Source: Branchipolynoe longqiensis
Lineage: Eukaryota > Annelida > Polychaeta > Phyllodocida > Polynoidae
Direction: 5' to 3'
Assembly (NCBI GenBank): GCA_030323885.1
Contig: CM059198.1
Coordinates: forward strand, 75,105,045 to 75,169,044
Length of the DNA stretch: 64,000 nt
Shown: one piece after another, positions 21,224-31,074 of the stretch
Layout of the letters: every line of letters starts with the position of its first letter
Numbering within the stretch: position 1 is the stretch's first letter
Position numbers and translations under genes: made by a program
Notes under the pieces: model-generated
What the model saw: only the letters and a program-made list of their open reading frames with translations
Told to the model about the DNA's origin: nothing
Databases searched by the model: none

Positions 21224-22000
21224 ACACAACACTATCCATCTGTGAGTGTGCGTGTTGCGCGTGCGTATTGCGTGTCTACGGACGTCTGTTGTGTTAGTAT
21301 TACCCAACACGAGCCATCTGTGAGTGTGCGTGTTGCGTGTGCGTATTGTGTGTCTACAGACGTATGTTGTGTTAGTATTACCCAACACGAGCCATCTGTG
21401 AGTGTGCGTGTTGCGTGTGCGTATTGTGTGTCTACAGACGTATGTTGTGTTAGTATAACCCATCACTATCCATCTGTGAGTGAGTGTTCCGTATTGCGTG
21501 TGTGTATTGCATGTTTACGGACGTCTGTTGTGTTAGTATTACACAACACGAGCCATCTGTGAGTGTGCGTGTTGCGTGTGCATATTGCATGTCTACGGAC
21601 GTCTGTTGTGTTAGTATTACCCAACACTATTCATCTGTGAGTGTGCGTGTTGCGTGTGCGTATTGCGTGTCTACGGACGTCTGTTGTGTTAGTATTACCC
21701 AACACTATTCATCTGTGAGTGTGCATGTTGCGTGTGCGTATTGCGTGTCTACGGACGTCTGTTGTGTTAGTATTACCCAACACTATTCATCTGTGAGTGT
21801 GCGTGTTGCATGTGGGTATTGCGTGTCTACGGATGTCTGTTGTGTTAGTATTACCCAACACTATTCATCTGTGAGTGTGCGTGTTGTATGTGGGTATTGC
21901 GTGTCTACGGATGTCTGTTGTGTTAGTATTACCCAACACTATTCATCTGTGAGTGTGCGTGTTGCGTGTGCGTATTGTGTGTCTACGGACACTCTCTGCG
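21224..22000 (+). repeat. 78-bp minisatellite, about ten units
   Basis: Units run GTGAGTGTGCGTGTTGCG ... GTCTACGGACGTCTGTTGTG ... TAGTATTACCCAACAC. The length is a multiple of 3, so a frame with a 26-residue Cys-rich repeat (VACAYCVSTDVCCVSITQH core) stays open over 21484-22242. One early unit (about 21480) carries an extra GAGT that breaks the frame, so coding is not supported. Confidence 0.9.
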
Positions 22001-22599
22001 TTCTGCTGCGTGCATTGCCACCTACAGGGTCCTCCGGGTTCTATGGCCGACAGCCAGTGTTGGGTTTCCCTATCGGCTTGACAGGCTCAAGTCTAGGGCC
22101 TCAACATCTCACGGGGCTCTGGCCAAGGTGTACAATATTCCTGACACTGTCATCGGCCTTTGGGAGGGGCCTCGCCGGTGGAATAGCCGAGGGCCTCTCT
22201 TCATTTAAATCCGGCACTGTCAACGATGTACGCTGCTGTTAATTACCATCAGCCAATGCCGGCCTTCTGTTGTTGATGTCGTCATCCAAATCCTGCACAG
22301 ACACGGTTACATCTGACATGTTTTGTGATATACAACGTGGTAAAGCACAGTCAGGCGATCGCGCACAGTCCGTCCGGTGAATCCTACAGCTTAGGGAGGC
22401 TGTGTGTGTTTGGGTGGTGGGTGGTGGGTGGGTGGGTGTGGGGACGCTGTTCCCTCAGGTGTGTACACCCAGCACCAGCGAATGACAAACTATGCACAAT
22501 GAAGCTCAGTCCAATGGGTGATCAACACATCTGCCATTAGCGCCTTGCACTTAGTCCTCCTCCAAAGGTCTGATTGCTTCTGCTGGAAATGCTGGTAGA
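22001..22599. other. Unassigned GC-richer stretch
   Basis: Frames continue out of the array to 22242, but no domain is recognised. It could be a retroelement or gene fragment. A G-rich run lies at 22410-22445. Confidence 0.35.
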
Positions 22600-22745
22600 C
22601 ACTGGTATTATCGCCCACCATCACCTTATATACAGGTATTATCGCCCACTATCACCGTGTACTGATGTTATTACCAGCCATCACCTTATTTGCTGGCATT
22701 ATCGCTCACCATCACCATGTACTGGTATTATCGCCCACCTAACCG
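22600..22745. repeat. 33-bp minisatellite, four to five units
   Basis: GGTATTATCGCCCACCATCA recurs with spacing near 33 bp (22603, 22636, 22668, 22701, 22725). Confidence 0.8.
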
Positions 22746-22929
22746 CCACCTCCACCACCACTATGTCCAGTCTTCTCAACTGTCTGTCGCCGATGGTTCT
22801 CGATTCATGTATAGGTCAAAGTATCCAACAATTGCAGGAATCTTCATTTGAATGCGAGACACCAACACGTTCAGATACACTGGTTCCCGAAGCGGAGTAA
22901 TCAAAGTGTCCCAGATTAGAGGTATATGC

Positions 22930-23160
22930 TCAAAATTAACCGCCCGAATGGGTCTGGAGGCGATAACGACCAGGCACAGCTAGCATACAAGTGTCAAAGC
23001 CTATGACTAGTGGCTCCAGTGTGGGCGAATCTGTAACTACATGCAGCATGCAGTAGAGCCTAGATAAATGGTATATAATAATAGAGCAACCCAAAGAGAG
23101 TTCGTGTCCTTGTTTATATTCCCATAACAGATTATAGAGCACATATATGTCTCTCTCTGA
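22930..23160 (+). mobile_element. F-family interspersed repeat
   Basis: About 230 bp matching 63024-63215 with about 85% identity (GCGATAACGACCAGGCACAG; CCTATGACTAGTGGCTCC; CCTTGTTTATATTCCC). Both copies run into a dinucleotide-rich stretch. Related ends occur at 38050 and 46615. Class unknown. Confidence 0.7.
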
Positions 23161-23200
23161 CCCTCTCTTTCTCTCTCTCTCTCTTTCTCTTTCTCTCTTG
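23161..23200. repeat. CT-rich microsatellite
   Basis: TCTCTTTCTC-type run. Confidence 0.8.
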
Positions 23201-23294
23201 AGGTTGGGTAGGCTAAAGCAGTAGATGACAAGTCCAGGCTCCAGCAGTCGATGACTGAAGTGTGTGCTGAGGAGCAGGTGGAAGCGTCCGGGCT

Positions 23295-23335
23295 ATTATA
23301 CTCGTATAATTATTATACAGCATATATATATATAT
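23295..23335. repeat. Palindrome ATTATACTCGTATAAT plus TA run
   Basis: Exact 16-bp palindromic motif at 23295-23310, followed by a TA run (23322-23335), as at several other sites. Confidence 0.75.
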
Positions 23336-23618
23336 GTATGCCTAGAGAAATACGGCTCGCTTCTAATGCTCTCTATGTTCGGTTCATATGCAGAATGCGG
23401 TGCCAGTGGAATATTAGTAGCTACCTCCTCTCACACACACACACACACCAAGCGTGTGGTGCCTTACTAATCACGGACATGCTTGAATGCACCGTAGAGG
23501 CGGTGCCAATGTGCGTGCCAAATGAGCCGTGACGAGTGGTAAAGCCTGACTTGTGAGCATGCGCACAAACTACTCGGATGTGCTGAACTTGGAGTCCCCT
23601 CTTCACTTGACACTGGAG

Positions 23619-23672
23619 TTGGTTGGGTGGTTGTTGGATCTTTACATCCTGGCAACATCTAAGGTCATATAT
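23619..23672 (-). mobile_element. SINE-A tail fragment
   Basis: GGTTGTTGGATCTTTACATC, CTGGCAACATCTAAGGTCAT. Confidence 0.75.
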
Positions 23673-23959
23673 GTTATCTCCAACAACATGATAACTATGC
23701 AATTCACAACACAGAAGGCATACAAACCTATGAAGGGAAACTATGCACTTAACGACTCCGTAATGTAAAGGTCTAATCAATACACATGTATGTATCTAAG
23801 TATGTATGTATACAACATATAACTACTATTTTTATATGTGAATTGTCAAACTATACCATATGTAAGTCTTGGAATGATTAATATTGTTATTTCAGCTGAC
23901 TTGAGCTACTGCTGATGACAATATCAGACTACATATACATATATTGTAAATAACTGTAA

Positions 23960-24040
23960 TGTCACATGGCTGGAAGACCAGTGCCACGGTGCTGACAAAA
24001 TACTTTATTCAATGAATAAACTATATTTACAACAACAAAA
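23960..24040 (+). mobile_element. LINE 3'-end fragment with hairpin
   Basis: GGCTGGAAGACCAGTGC, loop CACG, then GTGCTGACAAAATACTTTA. It matches the 3' end of the LINE at 53055-54105. The stem survives through wobble pairs. Confidence 0.65.
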
Positions 24041-24583
24041 ATATCAGGACGGCATAACTGGAGCCAGGACTCAGCCTAATGATGGTGGTCTTCTTACGCT
24101 GGTTACTCGATTAGTAGATCCGTCGCCGCTACCAGCGAAGATTAACAACCAGAACTGTACGAGGCATTCCGCCGGTTCCCAGCATTGAGCGGATAAAACA
24201 ATTAATATCTACTTAATTTAAAGATGCATAATTCGACATAAAATATACGATTTTCAAAAACCTAAATAAAAACCACAACTATATTTTGATTTTAACCAGG
24301 AAACTAACTAATTGAACTCCTAATCAACTGCTAATTAGCAAATCCCCTGTATTGACATGGAAGCACCAGCGTTCCAACTAGACATTGCTATAGCGGACTC
24401 AATCATGCATAACAGAGGAAGGTTATAGAGGTCGGGAAACACTGGAACTGGAAAGTCAATATCTAAATTTCAAGTTAAAGCTGAATAATCAATAGAACCT
24501 TTCTGAACCAAAACACTAGCCTATATTTGATCCTATATTATTATATATCGACTTAGTTACTGGTGTACGCGTTAATAGCAGTT
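24041..24583. other. Unassigned stretch
   Basis: Nothing recognised. Confidence 0.4.
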
Positions 24584-24820
24584 TGAAGAGTTCAGGTCCA
24601 AATCCCTGTAAACGCCATTCCAAAAATTGACTTAAAATGTTAATAATTTACTTGAATGTAATTGGAATTCCCAATAATTCCACATTGGTTGTGAAGAAAT
24701 GGGTATGGAGCAATGAACAGAAAAATAGGAATGTAAGAACGGAACGATTTGAAGGCTTGACTGCAGTGTTTATATCAATATTCCGATTGGCGTTTACCGC
24801 GTTTTGCGCCTGAACTCTTC
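24584..24820. mobile_element. M3 foldback element
   Basis: 237 bp with ends TGAAGAGTTCAGGTCCAAAT and GCGCCTGAACTCTTC. Older than the 18355 copy by end divergence. Confidence 0.85.
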
Positions 24821-24860
24821 TCTAAGATGTTATGCTTTGGAGATTTCAAAACGTGCTGTG

Positions 24861-24889
24861 TTAGGTTTAGGGTTAGGGTTAGGGTTAGT
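24861..24889. repeat. Short TTAGGG run
   Basis: TTAGGTTTAGGGTTAGGGTT and two further bases sets: about four telomere-type units, interstitial. Confidence 0.85.
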
Positions 24890-24999
24890 CCATTACTCAG
24901 GGTTAATTTACGTAACATGGTCATCGCGAGATGTCAATACGCGTCATGGCTCGAGGACTTTTGGAAAGCTTGTCAAAAGTATTTTGGGTTCTTTCAGCT

Positions 25000-25075
25000 C
25001 AAATTGCTTCAAAACTAGCAATTTATCATCAAAATTACTTCGAACTAATGATTAGTACGTTATAACGATCAATTG
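25000..25075 (+). mobile_element. M1-like fragment, left part
   Basis: TTACTTCGAACTAATGATTA and GTTATAACGATCAATT resemble the M1 interior (TTACTTCAAACTAAAG ... ATTATAACAATCAATG). The rest resumes at 25321. Confidence 0.5.
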
Positions 25076-25348
25076 CGCATGTTATAGGTAACATGACTAA
25101 TTTACGGGTGGAGAAATGCAGAACGAACCGATAGGTGGCGCCACTCGAGTAACCCTAGGGGCATCCGACCCGACCCCACCAGCTGACCGTTCCCGCCATT
25201 TTGATCACGTGACCTCCCTCCGCCTGACCGCTACCACAACCCTCCGACCCGAGCTACTGATCACACTGATTCACTTTCTCCCACCCACCCACACGTTATA
25301 ACGTGTGGGTGGGTGGGAGAAATGATTAGTACGTTATAACGATCAATT
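25047..25348. repeat. 28-bp direct repeats around an inserted segment
   Basis: AATGATTAGTACGTTATAAC and the next eight bases occur at 25047-25074 and, identically, at 25321-25348. They bracket 246 bp foreign to M1, which ends in the 48-bp palindrome. Confidence 0.85.
25275..25322. repeat. Perfect 48-bp palindrome
   Basis: Two 24-bp arms (25275-25298, 25299-25322) with no spacer. The left arm begins TTTCTCCCACCC and the centre is ACGTTA|TAACGT. A cruciform or hairpin could form. Confidence 0.95.
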
Positions 25349-25408
25349 TGATATATTTATCTAAAAAATAAAATAAAGATTCAAACGCCATCGGACCATG
25401 CAACTTTA
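25321..25408 (+). mobile_element. M1-like fragment, right part
   Basis: Continues to the M1 end: ATTTATCTAAAAAATAAA, CCATCGGACCATGCAACTTT. Confidence 0.6.
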
Positions 25409-25650
25409 ATGCCCTTGAACAAATCCTGTAACCTACGCAATAACAATTTGATTCCCTTCCCTGCCTGACGTCATAGAACCCCTAAATAGAGTCATTAACC
25501 ACAGTCTGATGGTGCTATTACGGGAATACAAACAAGGACATCATCAAATTCAGTTATATCTATATTGTTAAATACGTGAACCGCGGGTAGTGTATGCCAA
25601 CAATTAGTTCCAGGTTTGGCCACACTGGCGCCACCTGCCAGGGGCTCTGA

Positions 25651-26140
25651 CCTCCTAGGGCATAATCGATTAATCGACTCTGGTCACCCGAGCCACGTTT
25701 TGGCACATGCACACATCCTGCTGACTTGGGTCGAATAATCTAATATGCTTCTCCACGCTCGGGGTGACAAAAATGGTGGCCCTTTTATTTGTTTTTTAAT
25801 AGCCGATATAATTACAGCAAAATATGATTTAAATATCTTTTACTGATGCATGGTCATACGTTTTAGTGTGATATTTCCATTTCATTAAGCTATGTTATTA
25901 CCAACAACAAAAATGTATGACTGGTGCCGGTGGCTGTTATCCTGCAGGATGGTACCAGCGCAAATGTGACGTCATCGCTCCTTGCAAACCCCAGCCAAGA
26001 GGTGGGTTACTGGGGTCGGCTTGTTTTGCACACGGCACGTGTATTTGTCGATTCCACTCGCTGTGTTCTATTTGAAATTCTGATGACTCGGGCGACCCGA
26101 GTCGCCTGGGTCGTGTTAATCGATTACGGCCTTCTAGGCC
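25651..26140. mobile_element. M6 inverted-repeat element
   Basis: About 490 bp. The left end (CCTAGGGCATAATCGATTAA ... GGTCACCCGAG) matches the reverse complement of the right end (CGGGCGACCCGAG ... TTAATCGATTACGGCC) imperfectly over about 45 bp. Interior: CRE-like TGACGTCA at 25968-25975 and no recognised protein. Confidence 0.55.
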
Positions 26141-26196
26141 AGCTGTACTTTCTCTTTATCGCCTCCATACCCACTTGGACAGTCAATTTTTATATT

Positions 26197-26265
26197 TATT
26201 TTCAAAATGTTTATTCATCTTTTCTCAGTACTGAGGCGCTGGTCTTCCAGCCTTAGCAGTGATGG
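26197..26265 (-). mobile_element. LINE 3'-end fragment with hairpin
   Basis: Minus strand GGCTGGAAGACCAGCGC, loop CTCA, GTACTGAG. Same terminal motif as 53103-53119. Confidence 0.55.
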
Positions 26266-26405
26266 CGCATGTGGACTATTTATGGATGAGATGATGGGAT
26301 GGTATGAACAAGGTAAACAATAGCGGGTAGCAGTCAAACATTACAAATATTATGGGGATCTTATTGTGTACATGTAGACTGGACGATAGTCATTTAGCTT
26401 TACAC

Positions 26406-26590
26406 TATTGTAGTAGTCTGCACTGACCTCTCAGTCAAGGAGCCGCATAGACAGGTAGGCGTGGGTAGTATGGTGATATCAGGGAGCGTAGCGGGTGTAA
26501 TGGTTAGCACACTGGCCCACAATGGAAGAGATGTGGGTTCGAATCCCGCTCTAGGCACAATATTTCCAATTTTCATCACCCCCATGATAG
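26406..26590 (+). mobile_element. SINE-B head
   Basis: AGTCTGCACTGACCTCTCAG, then GGGTGTAATGGTTAGCACAC and GGGTTCGAATCCCGCTC (box A and B-like), then AATATTTCCAATTTTCATCA. Confidence 0.85.
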
Positions 26591-26632
26591 TATCACTGAT
26601 CTGCTGATCGTACCTGTGATGAGGAATTAATA

Positions 26633-26814
26633 TTGTAGTAGTCTGCACTGACCCCTCAATCAAGGAGGTCGCATAGACAGGTAGGCGTAGGTAGGGTACT
26701 GACATCAGGGAGCCTAGCTGATGTAATTGTTAGCACGCTGGCCCAGAATGGAAGAGATGTGGGTTCGAATCCTGCTCGAAGCGCAATATTTCCCATTTTC
26801 ATCATCCAACCCAA
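26633..26814 (+). mobile_element. SINE-B head
   Basis: Second copy in the same orientation 45 bp downstream, with box A changed to GTAATTGTTAGC. Confidence 0.85.
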
Positions 26815-27383
26815 CACGACAATAGTATAGGTATAATTTGCTGTTACCATCAGTAGTGGATTCGGGAATATGCAAATTGCAGGAATCATTTAAATTGTCT
26901 TAGTGAACTCTGTCTTTGTGGTTAGTATATGCTTTAATAATTCGGTAAGGTGTTACATGATGGGAGTAATACATCGGTACATTTAGTTTTCATTTGTTTT
27001 ACTTGTTTTTATGGACACGACTATTTTATTCAGATATAACACTTCTTCATGTAATGCGCATGTAAGATTCAGGTAAGCAGATTTAATGTGCGGTGTACGA
27101 ACAATGCATGCCTAACAGCTTTAGAAGGTACATCAGAGAGCCCAGCCTCAATGCAGGGCTTTGCTCTGAGTGTATTAAGTACTTATTGCCTTACTTGCAC
27201 AGATGTGTCGCACACTGTACTGAGTCGGATCAGCTAGGAGAGTAAGATGGCAGGACCTGGATCTCAGTGATTAGCTTTCTTGCATGGAATAATAGGCAGC
27301 CAACAAATAGCATCGGATGTTTGCCACAACACACATTTATAAATGTGACGCATAATTTATTATGTGAATATAAATGTTGTGTA
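26815..27383. other. Unassigned stretch
   Basis: Nothing recognised. Confidence 0.4.
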
Positions 27384-27569
27384 GGGGGGGGGTGATGAAA
27401 ATGGGAAATGTTGCGACTAGAGTGCGAATCGAACCCACATCCCTTGCATTTCAGACCAGTGTACTAACCAGTTCACCACCTAGGCTCCCTGATGTCACCA
27501 CCCTATCAATGCCTACCTGTCTATGTGGCTCCTTGCCTAATAGGTCAGTGCAGACCACTACACTCATCC
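27384..27569 (-). mobile_element. SINE-B head
   Basis: Minus-strand copy starting at a G8 run and ending at AGGTCAGTGCAGACC. It joins directly to the tail of the next copy. Confidence 0.85.
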
Positions 27570-27870
27570 CCCTGGAATTGTAAGTCTTTTAATGCGTACA
27601 ATTACATACATACAGGCAACAACCTTACATACACAGGGTGAGTTCAACAACCATCCAACGCATAGCTTGCCCAGGATCCTGGTCATGGCGACCAGTGTTG
27701 TCGGGGGTTGATGAAAATGGGAAATATTGCGCCTAGAGCGGGAATCAAATCCACATCTCTTGCATTTCGGGCCAGTGTGATAACCATTACACCACCTAGG
27801 CTCCCTGATGTCACCACCCTATCAATGCCTACCTGTCTATGCGGCTCATTGCCCGAGAGGTCAGTGCAAA
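27570..27870 (-). mobile_element. SINE-B, full length
   Basis: Head 27703-27870 and tail 27570-27702 (GGATCCTGGTCATG ... CATACAGG ... AAGTCTTTTAATGCG). It shows the complete head-tail order of about 300 bp. Confidence 0.85.
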
Positions 27871-28442
27871 CATAAATAATTACTGTGATCCTCCCATTAT
27901 TAGTACAAGACACCATACTTCCGTGTCACTATTCATGGCGTGGCGCCACCTAGGGTAGTTCTATCACACTACAATCCATTTTTAGGCTTCTCATTCTTTT
28001 TTTTTACCTGGAGTAATGAGATGGTGTAGGTGGCGCTGTCATGTCATTGGATGAAGAACTACGACAACATGGCTAGTAGTGAGTACATGCGTAGTGCGGT
28101 AGCCAAGCCGACCACAAGATGGCGCTGGCCTCCTCTACGCTGACCTTTGCTGTGTCAGAAGGACCAACAAGTGACAGCACGCGAGGCTGGGATCCCGACA
28201 CCCACCCCCCACCTGGCGGTTATATTAGGAACCTGATACGCAGTGCCAGGTCACTTCTACAGGTATTAACAAAAACATGAATCAAACCCGGGATTGAAAT
28301 AAATATACAGCGAGGTGTCCTTTTGTACCTGGGAGGGTTAGCGGTCCGCCACATTGGTACCGTGACCAGGATTCAAGCCTGGGTTGCCTCATTATGACAT
28401 ATTATAACAGCCGGTTTATATTCACATAATGTATTATATATA
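27871..28442. other. Unassigned stretch
   Basis: No gene established. ACATGGCTAGTAGTGAGTAC at about 28070 has an ATG close to a GTGAGT donor-like site on the plus strand but is too short to judge. GTGGCGCCACC lies at about 27940. Confidence 0.35.
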
Positions 28443-28497
28443 ACTGTAGTAGTCTGCACTGACCTCTCAGGCAAGTAACCACATAGACAGGTAGGCG
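28443..28497 (+). mobile_element. SINE-B 5' fragment feeding a minisatellite
   Basis: GTCTGCACTGACCTCTCAGG ... ATAGACAGGTAGGCGTGG matches SINE-B. At GGCGTGG it changes to the 64-bp array unit, and each unit repeats the SINE-derived ATAGACAGGTAGGC. Confidence 0.8.
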
Positions 28498-29636
28498 TGG
28501 CAAAGACCCTATAATATACTAAAACTGCTCACTCCCTATCTCTCCCATAGACAGGTAGGCATGGCAAAGACCCTATAATATACTAAAACTGCTCACTCCC
28601 TATCTCTCCCATAGACAGGTAGGCGTGGCAAAGACCCAATAATATACTAAAACGGCTCACTCCCTATCTCTCCCATAGACAGGTAGGCATGGCAAAGACC
28701 CTATAATATACTAAAACTGCTCACTCCCTATCTCTCCCATAGACAGGTGGGCGTGGCAAAGACCCTATAAAATACTAAAAACTGCTCACTCCCTATCTCT
28801 CCCATAGACAGGTAGGCATGGCAAAGACCCTATAATATACTAAAACTGCTCACTCCCTATCTCTCCCATAGACAGGTAGGCATGGCAAAGACCCTATAAT
28901 ATACTAAAACTGCTCACTCCCTATCTCTCCATAGACAGGTGGGCGTGGCAAAGACCCTATAATATACTAAAACGGCTCACTCCCTATCTCTCCCATAGAC
29001 AGGTAGGCGTGGCAAAGACCCTATAATATACTAAAACGGCTCACTCCCTATCTCTCCCATAGACAGGTAGGCGTGGCAAAGACCCAATAATATACTAAAA
29101 CTGCTCACTCCCTATCTCTCCCATAGACAGGTAGGCGTGGCAAAGACCCTATAATATACTAAAACTGCTCACTCCCTATCTCTCCCATAGACAGGTAGGC
29201 GTGGCAAAGACCCTATAATATACTAAAACGGCTCACTCCCTATCTCTCCCATAGACAGGTAGGCATGGCAAAGACCCTATAATATACTAAAACTGCTCAC
29301 TCCCTATCTCTCCCATAGACAGGTGGGCGTGGCAAAGACCCTATAATATACTAAAACTGCTCACTCCCTATCTCTCCCATAGACAGGTAGGCATGGCAAA
29401 GACCCTATAATATACTAAGACGGCTCACTCCCTATCTCTCCCATAGACAGGTAGGCATGGCAAAGACCCTATAATATACTAAGACGGCTCACTCCCTATC
29501 TCTCCCATAGACAGGTAGGCATGGCAAAGACCCTATAATATACTAAGACGGCTCACTCCCTATCTCTCCCATAGACCGGTGGGCGTGGCAAAGACCTTAT
29601 AATATACTAAGACGGCTCACTCCCTATCTCTCCCAT
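28490..29636 (+). repeat. 64-bp minisatellite, about 18 units
   Basis: Unit: ACAGGTAGGCGTGGCAAAG, ACCCTATAATATACTAAAAC, TGCTCACTCCCTATCTCTCC, CATAG. Variants AAACTGC, AAACGGC and AAGACGGC occur, the last confined to the right end. Confidence 0.97.
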
Positions 29637-29940
29637 GGTAATGTAAATTTCGCAGTGCCACCTTGTGGTGGGTTTGATAAGCCCGGCTGCTGGTTGGTGT
29701 TTCACATGTAAACACATACAATTATATTATACATGAGATAGGTAAGTATGAATACACATCAATATGAAATTGTTATGAACAAATACTCATCATCAGCATC
29801 ATCATCATCATCGCCATCATCACACATCTTTCACATTCATATATACATTTATACATATAATATAGCAACTGTTTAACCAAGAGAACAGCCAGCGCACCAA
29901 GTAGTGGGTTTGATCATTTTGATTACACAGTACAGGCTGA
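29637..29940. other. Unassigned stretch
   Basis: Between the array and an inverted part-unit. It contains an (ATC)n run (29788-29815). No gene seen. Confidence 0.4.
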
Positions 29941-29970
29941 GTGAGCCGTCTTAGTATTATAGGGTCTTTG
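29941..29970 (-). repeat. Inverted half unit of the 64-bp array
   Basis: GTGAGCCGTCTTAGTATTAT and AGGGTCTTT are the reverse complement of the right-end array variant (AAGACGGCTCAC). It joins directly to a SINE-B head. Confidence 0.85.
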
Positions 29971-30240
29971 GGCGTGGGTAGTGTGGTGATATCAGGGAGC
30001 CTAGGTGGTGTAATGGTTAGCACACTGGTCTGGAATGCAAAGAGATGTGGGTTCGAATCCCACTCTAGGCGCAATATTTCCCATTTTCCTCACCCCCATG
30101 ACACTGGTGCTGTGACCAGGATCCTGTACAAGCTATGTGCTGTATGGTTGTTGAACCTACCCTGTGTATGCATGTGTTAGTGCATTGCCTGTATGTATTT
30201 AATTGTAAGCATTAAAAGACTTAAAATTCCAGGGGGACGA
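29971..30240 (+). mobile_element. SINE-B, full length
   Basis: Head (GGTGTAATGGTTAGCACAC; GGGTTCGAATCCCACTC) then tail (CTGTGACCAGGATCCTG ... GTTGTTGAACCTACCC ... AAAAGACTTAAAATTCCAG). Confidence 0.9.
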
Positions 30241-30412
30241 GTGTAGTCGTCTGCACTGACCTCTCAGGCAAGTAACCACATAGACAGGTAGGCGTGGGTA
30301 GTGTGGTGATATCAGTGTAATGGTTAGCACACTGGCCCAGAATGCAAGAGATGTGGGTTCGAGTCCCGCTCTAGGCGCAATATTTCCCATTTTCATCACC
30401 CCCATGACATAA
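30241..30412 (+). mobile_element. SINE-B head, tandem
   Basis: Starts immediately after the previous tail (GTGTAGTCGTCTGCACTGAC) and lacks about 12 bp (GGGAGCCTAGGTG) before box A. Confidence 0.9.
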
Positions 30413-30682
30413 CCTATTGATCTGTTTTTATACTCCTTTCTGAGAAAAATCACCTTCAGAACAAAAAGAAGTTCGATCCATGTATGACAAAAGGCTAGGG
30501 GTTTTGTGGAAGACCATGCACTCCAACATTTTGGTTTACTCAACATTTAAATGGCACTTTTTCACTTCAACAAAGTCAATAAAATAAGAGTTACTTTAAT
30601 AATCAACAAATGTGTGTGTTCAGTAAATAACACGAACGCACTCAGTCTCCTGGTCATGCAACATTACATTGTTTCCAATGCA
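30413..30682. other. Unassigned stretch
   Basis: Nothing recognised. Confidence 0.4.
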
Positions 30683-31013
30683 GTTGGTTGGCTGTTGGGG
30701 TTTTATATCCTGGCAACATCTAAGCTCATATCAAGGCGCATGCGGACTTGTGACAGTGCACATTCATGGCGACTTTATGGTGCTGCCCAACTGGGAGAAT
30801 AGGCAACCAGCACCATGACCTGATATCCCACACAGTCACATTATCCTGACACTGAGCTGACCAGCCCTTGTCATATCCTAATAATGCCGAGTGCCAGGCT
30901 AGGTAGGAACAAATATCAATTTTGAAAGTCATTGATTTGACTGAGCTGTGAGTATAACTCCCGACCTTCCGCACGGGATCTTGTGCTGTACCGATTCGGC
31001 CACCGCGTCCGGC
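30683..31013 (-). mobile_element. SINE-A, full length
   Basis: Tail TTGGTTGGCTGTTGGGG through head CTGTACCGATTCGGCCACCG. No clear target duplication. Confidence 0.9.
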
Positions 31014-31074
31014 GAGTATAAGATCTGTTAGTCTGATTAAATTAAAGCCTCCTAACTGGATGTGCACTGAACTG

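Noticed and set aside
21200..22000. CRISPR-like array
   Set aside because: Units are contiguous without unique spacers, in eukaryotic DNA. The same holds for the 28.5, 31, 38.8 and 56 kb arrays.
25924..26256. 110-codon plus-strand frame
   Set aside because: Overlaps the M6 inverted end and a LINE 3' fragment; no recognisable domain.
28060..28085. Plus-strand first exon ACATGGCTAGTA with GTGAGT
   Set aside because: Only three codons and no promoter pattern; cannot be separated from chance.
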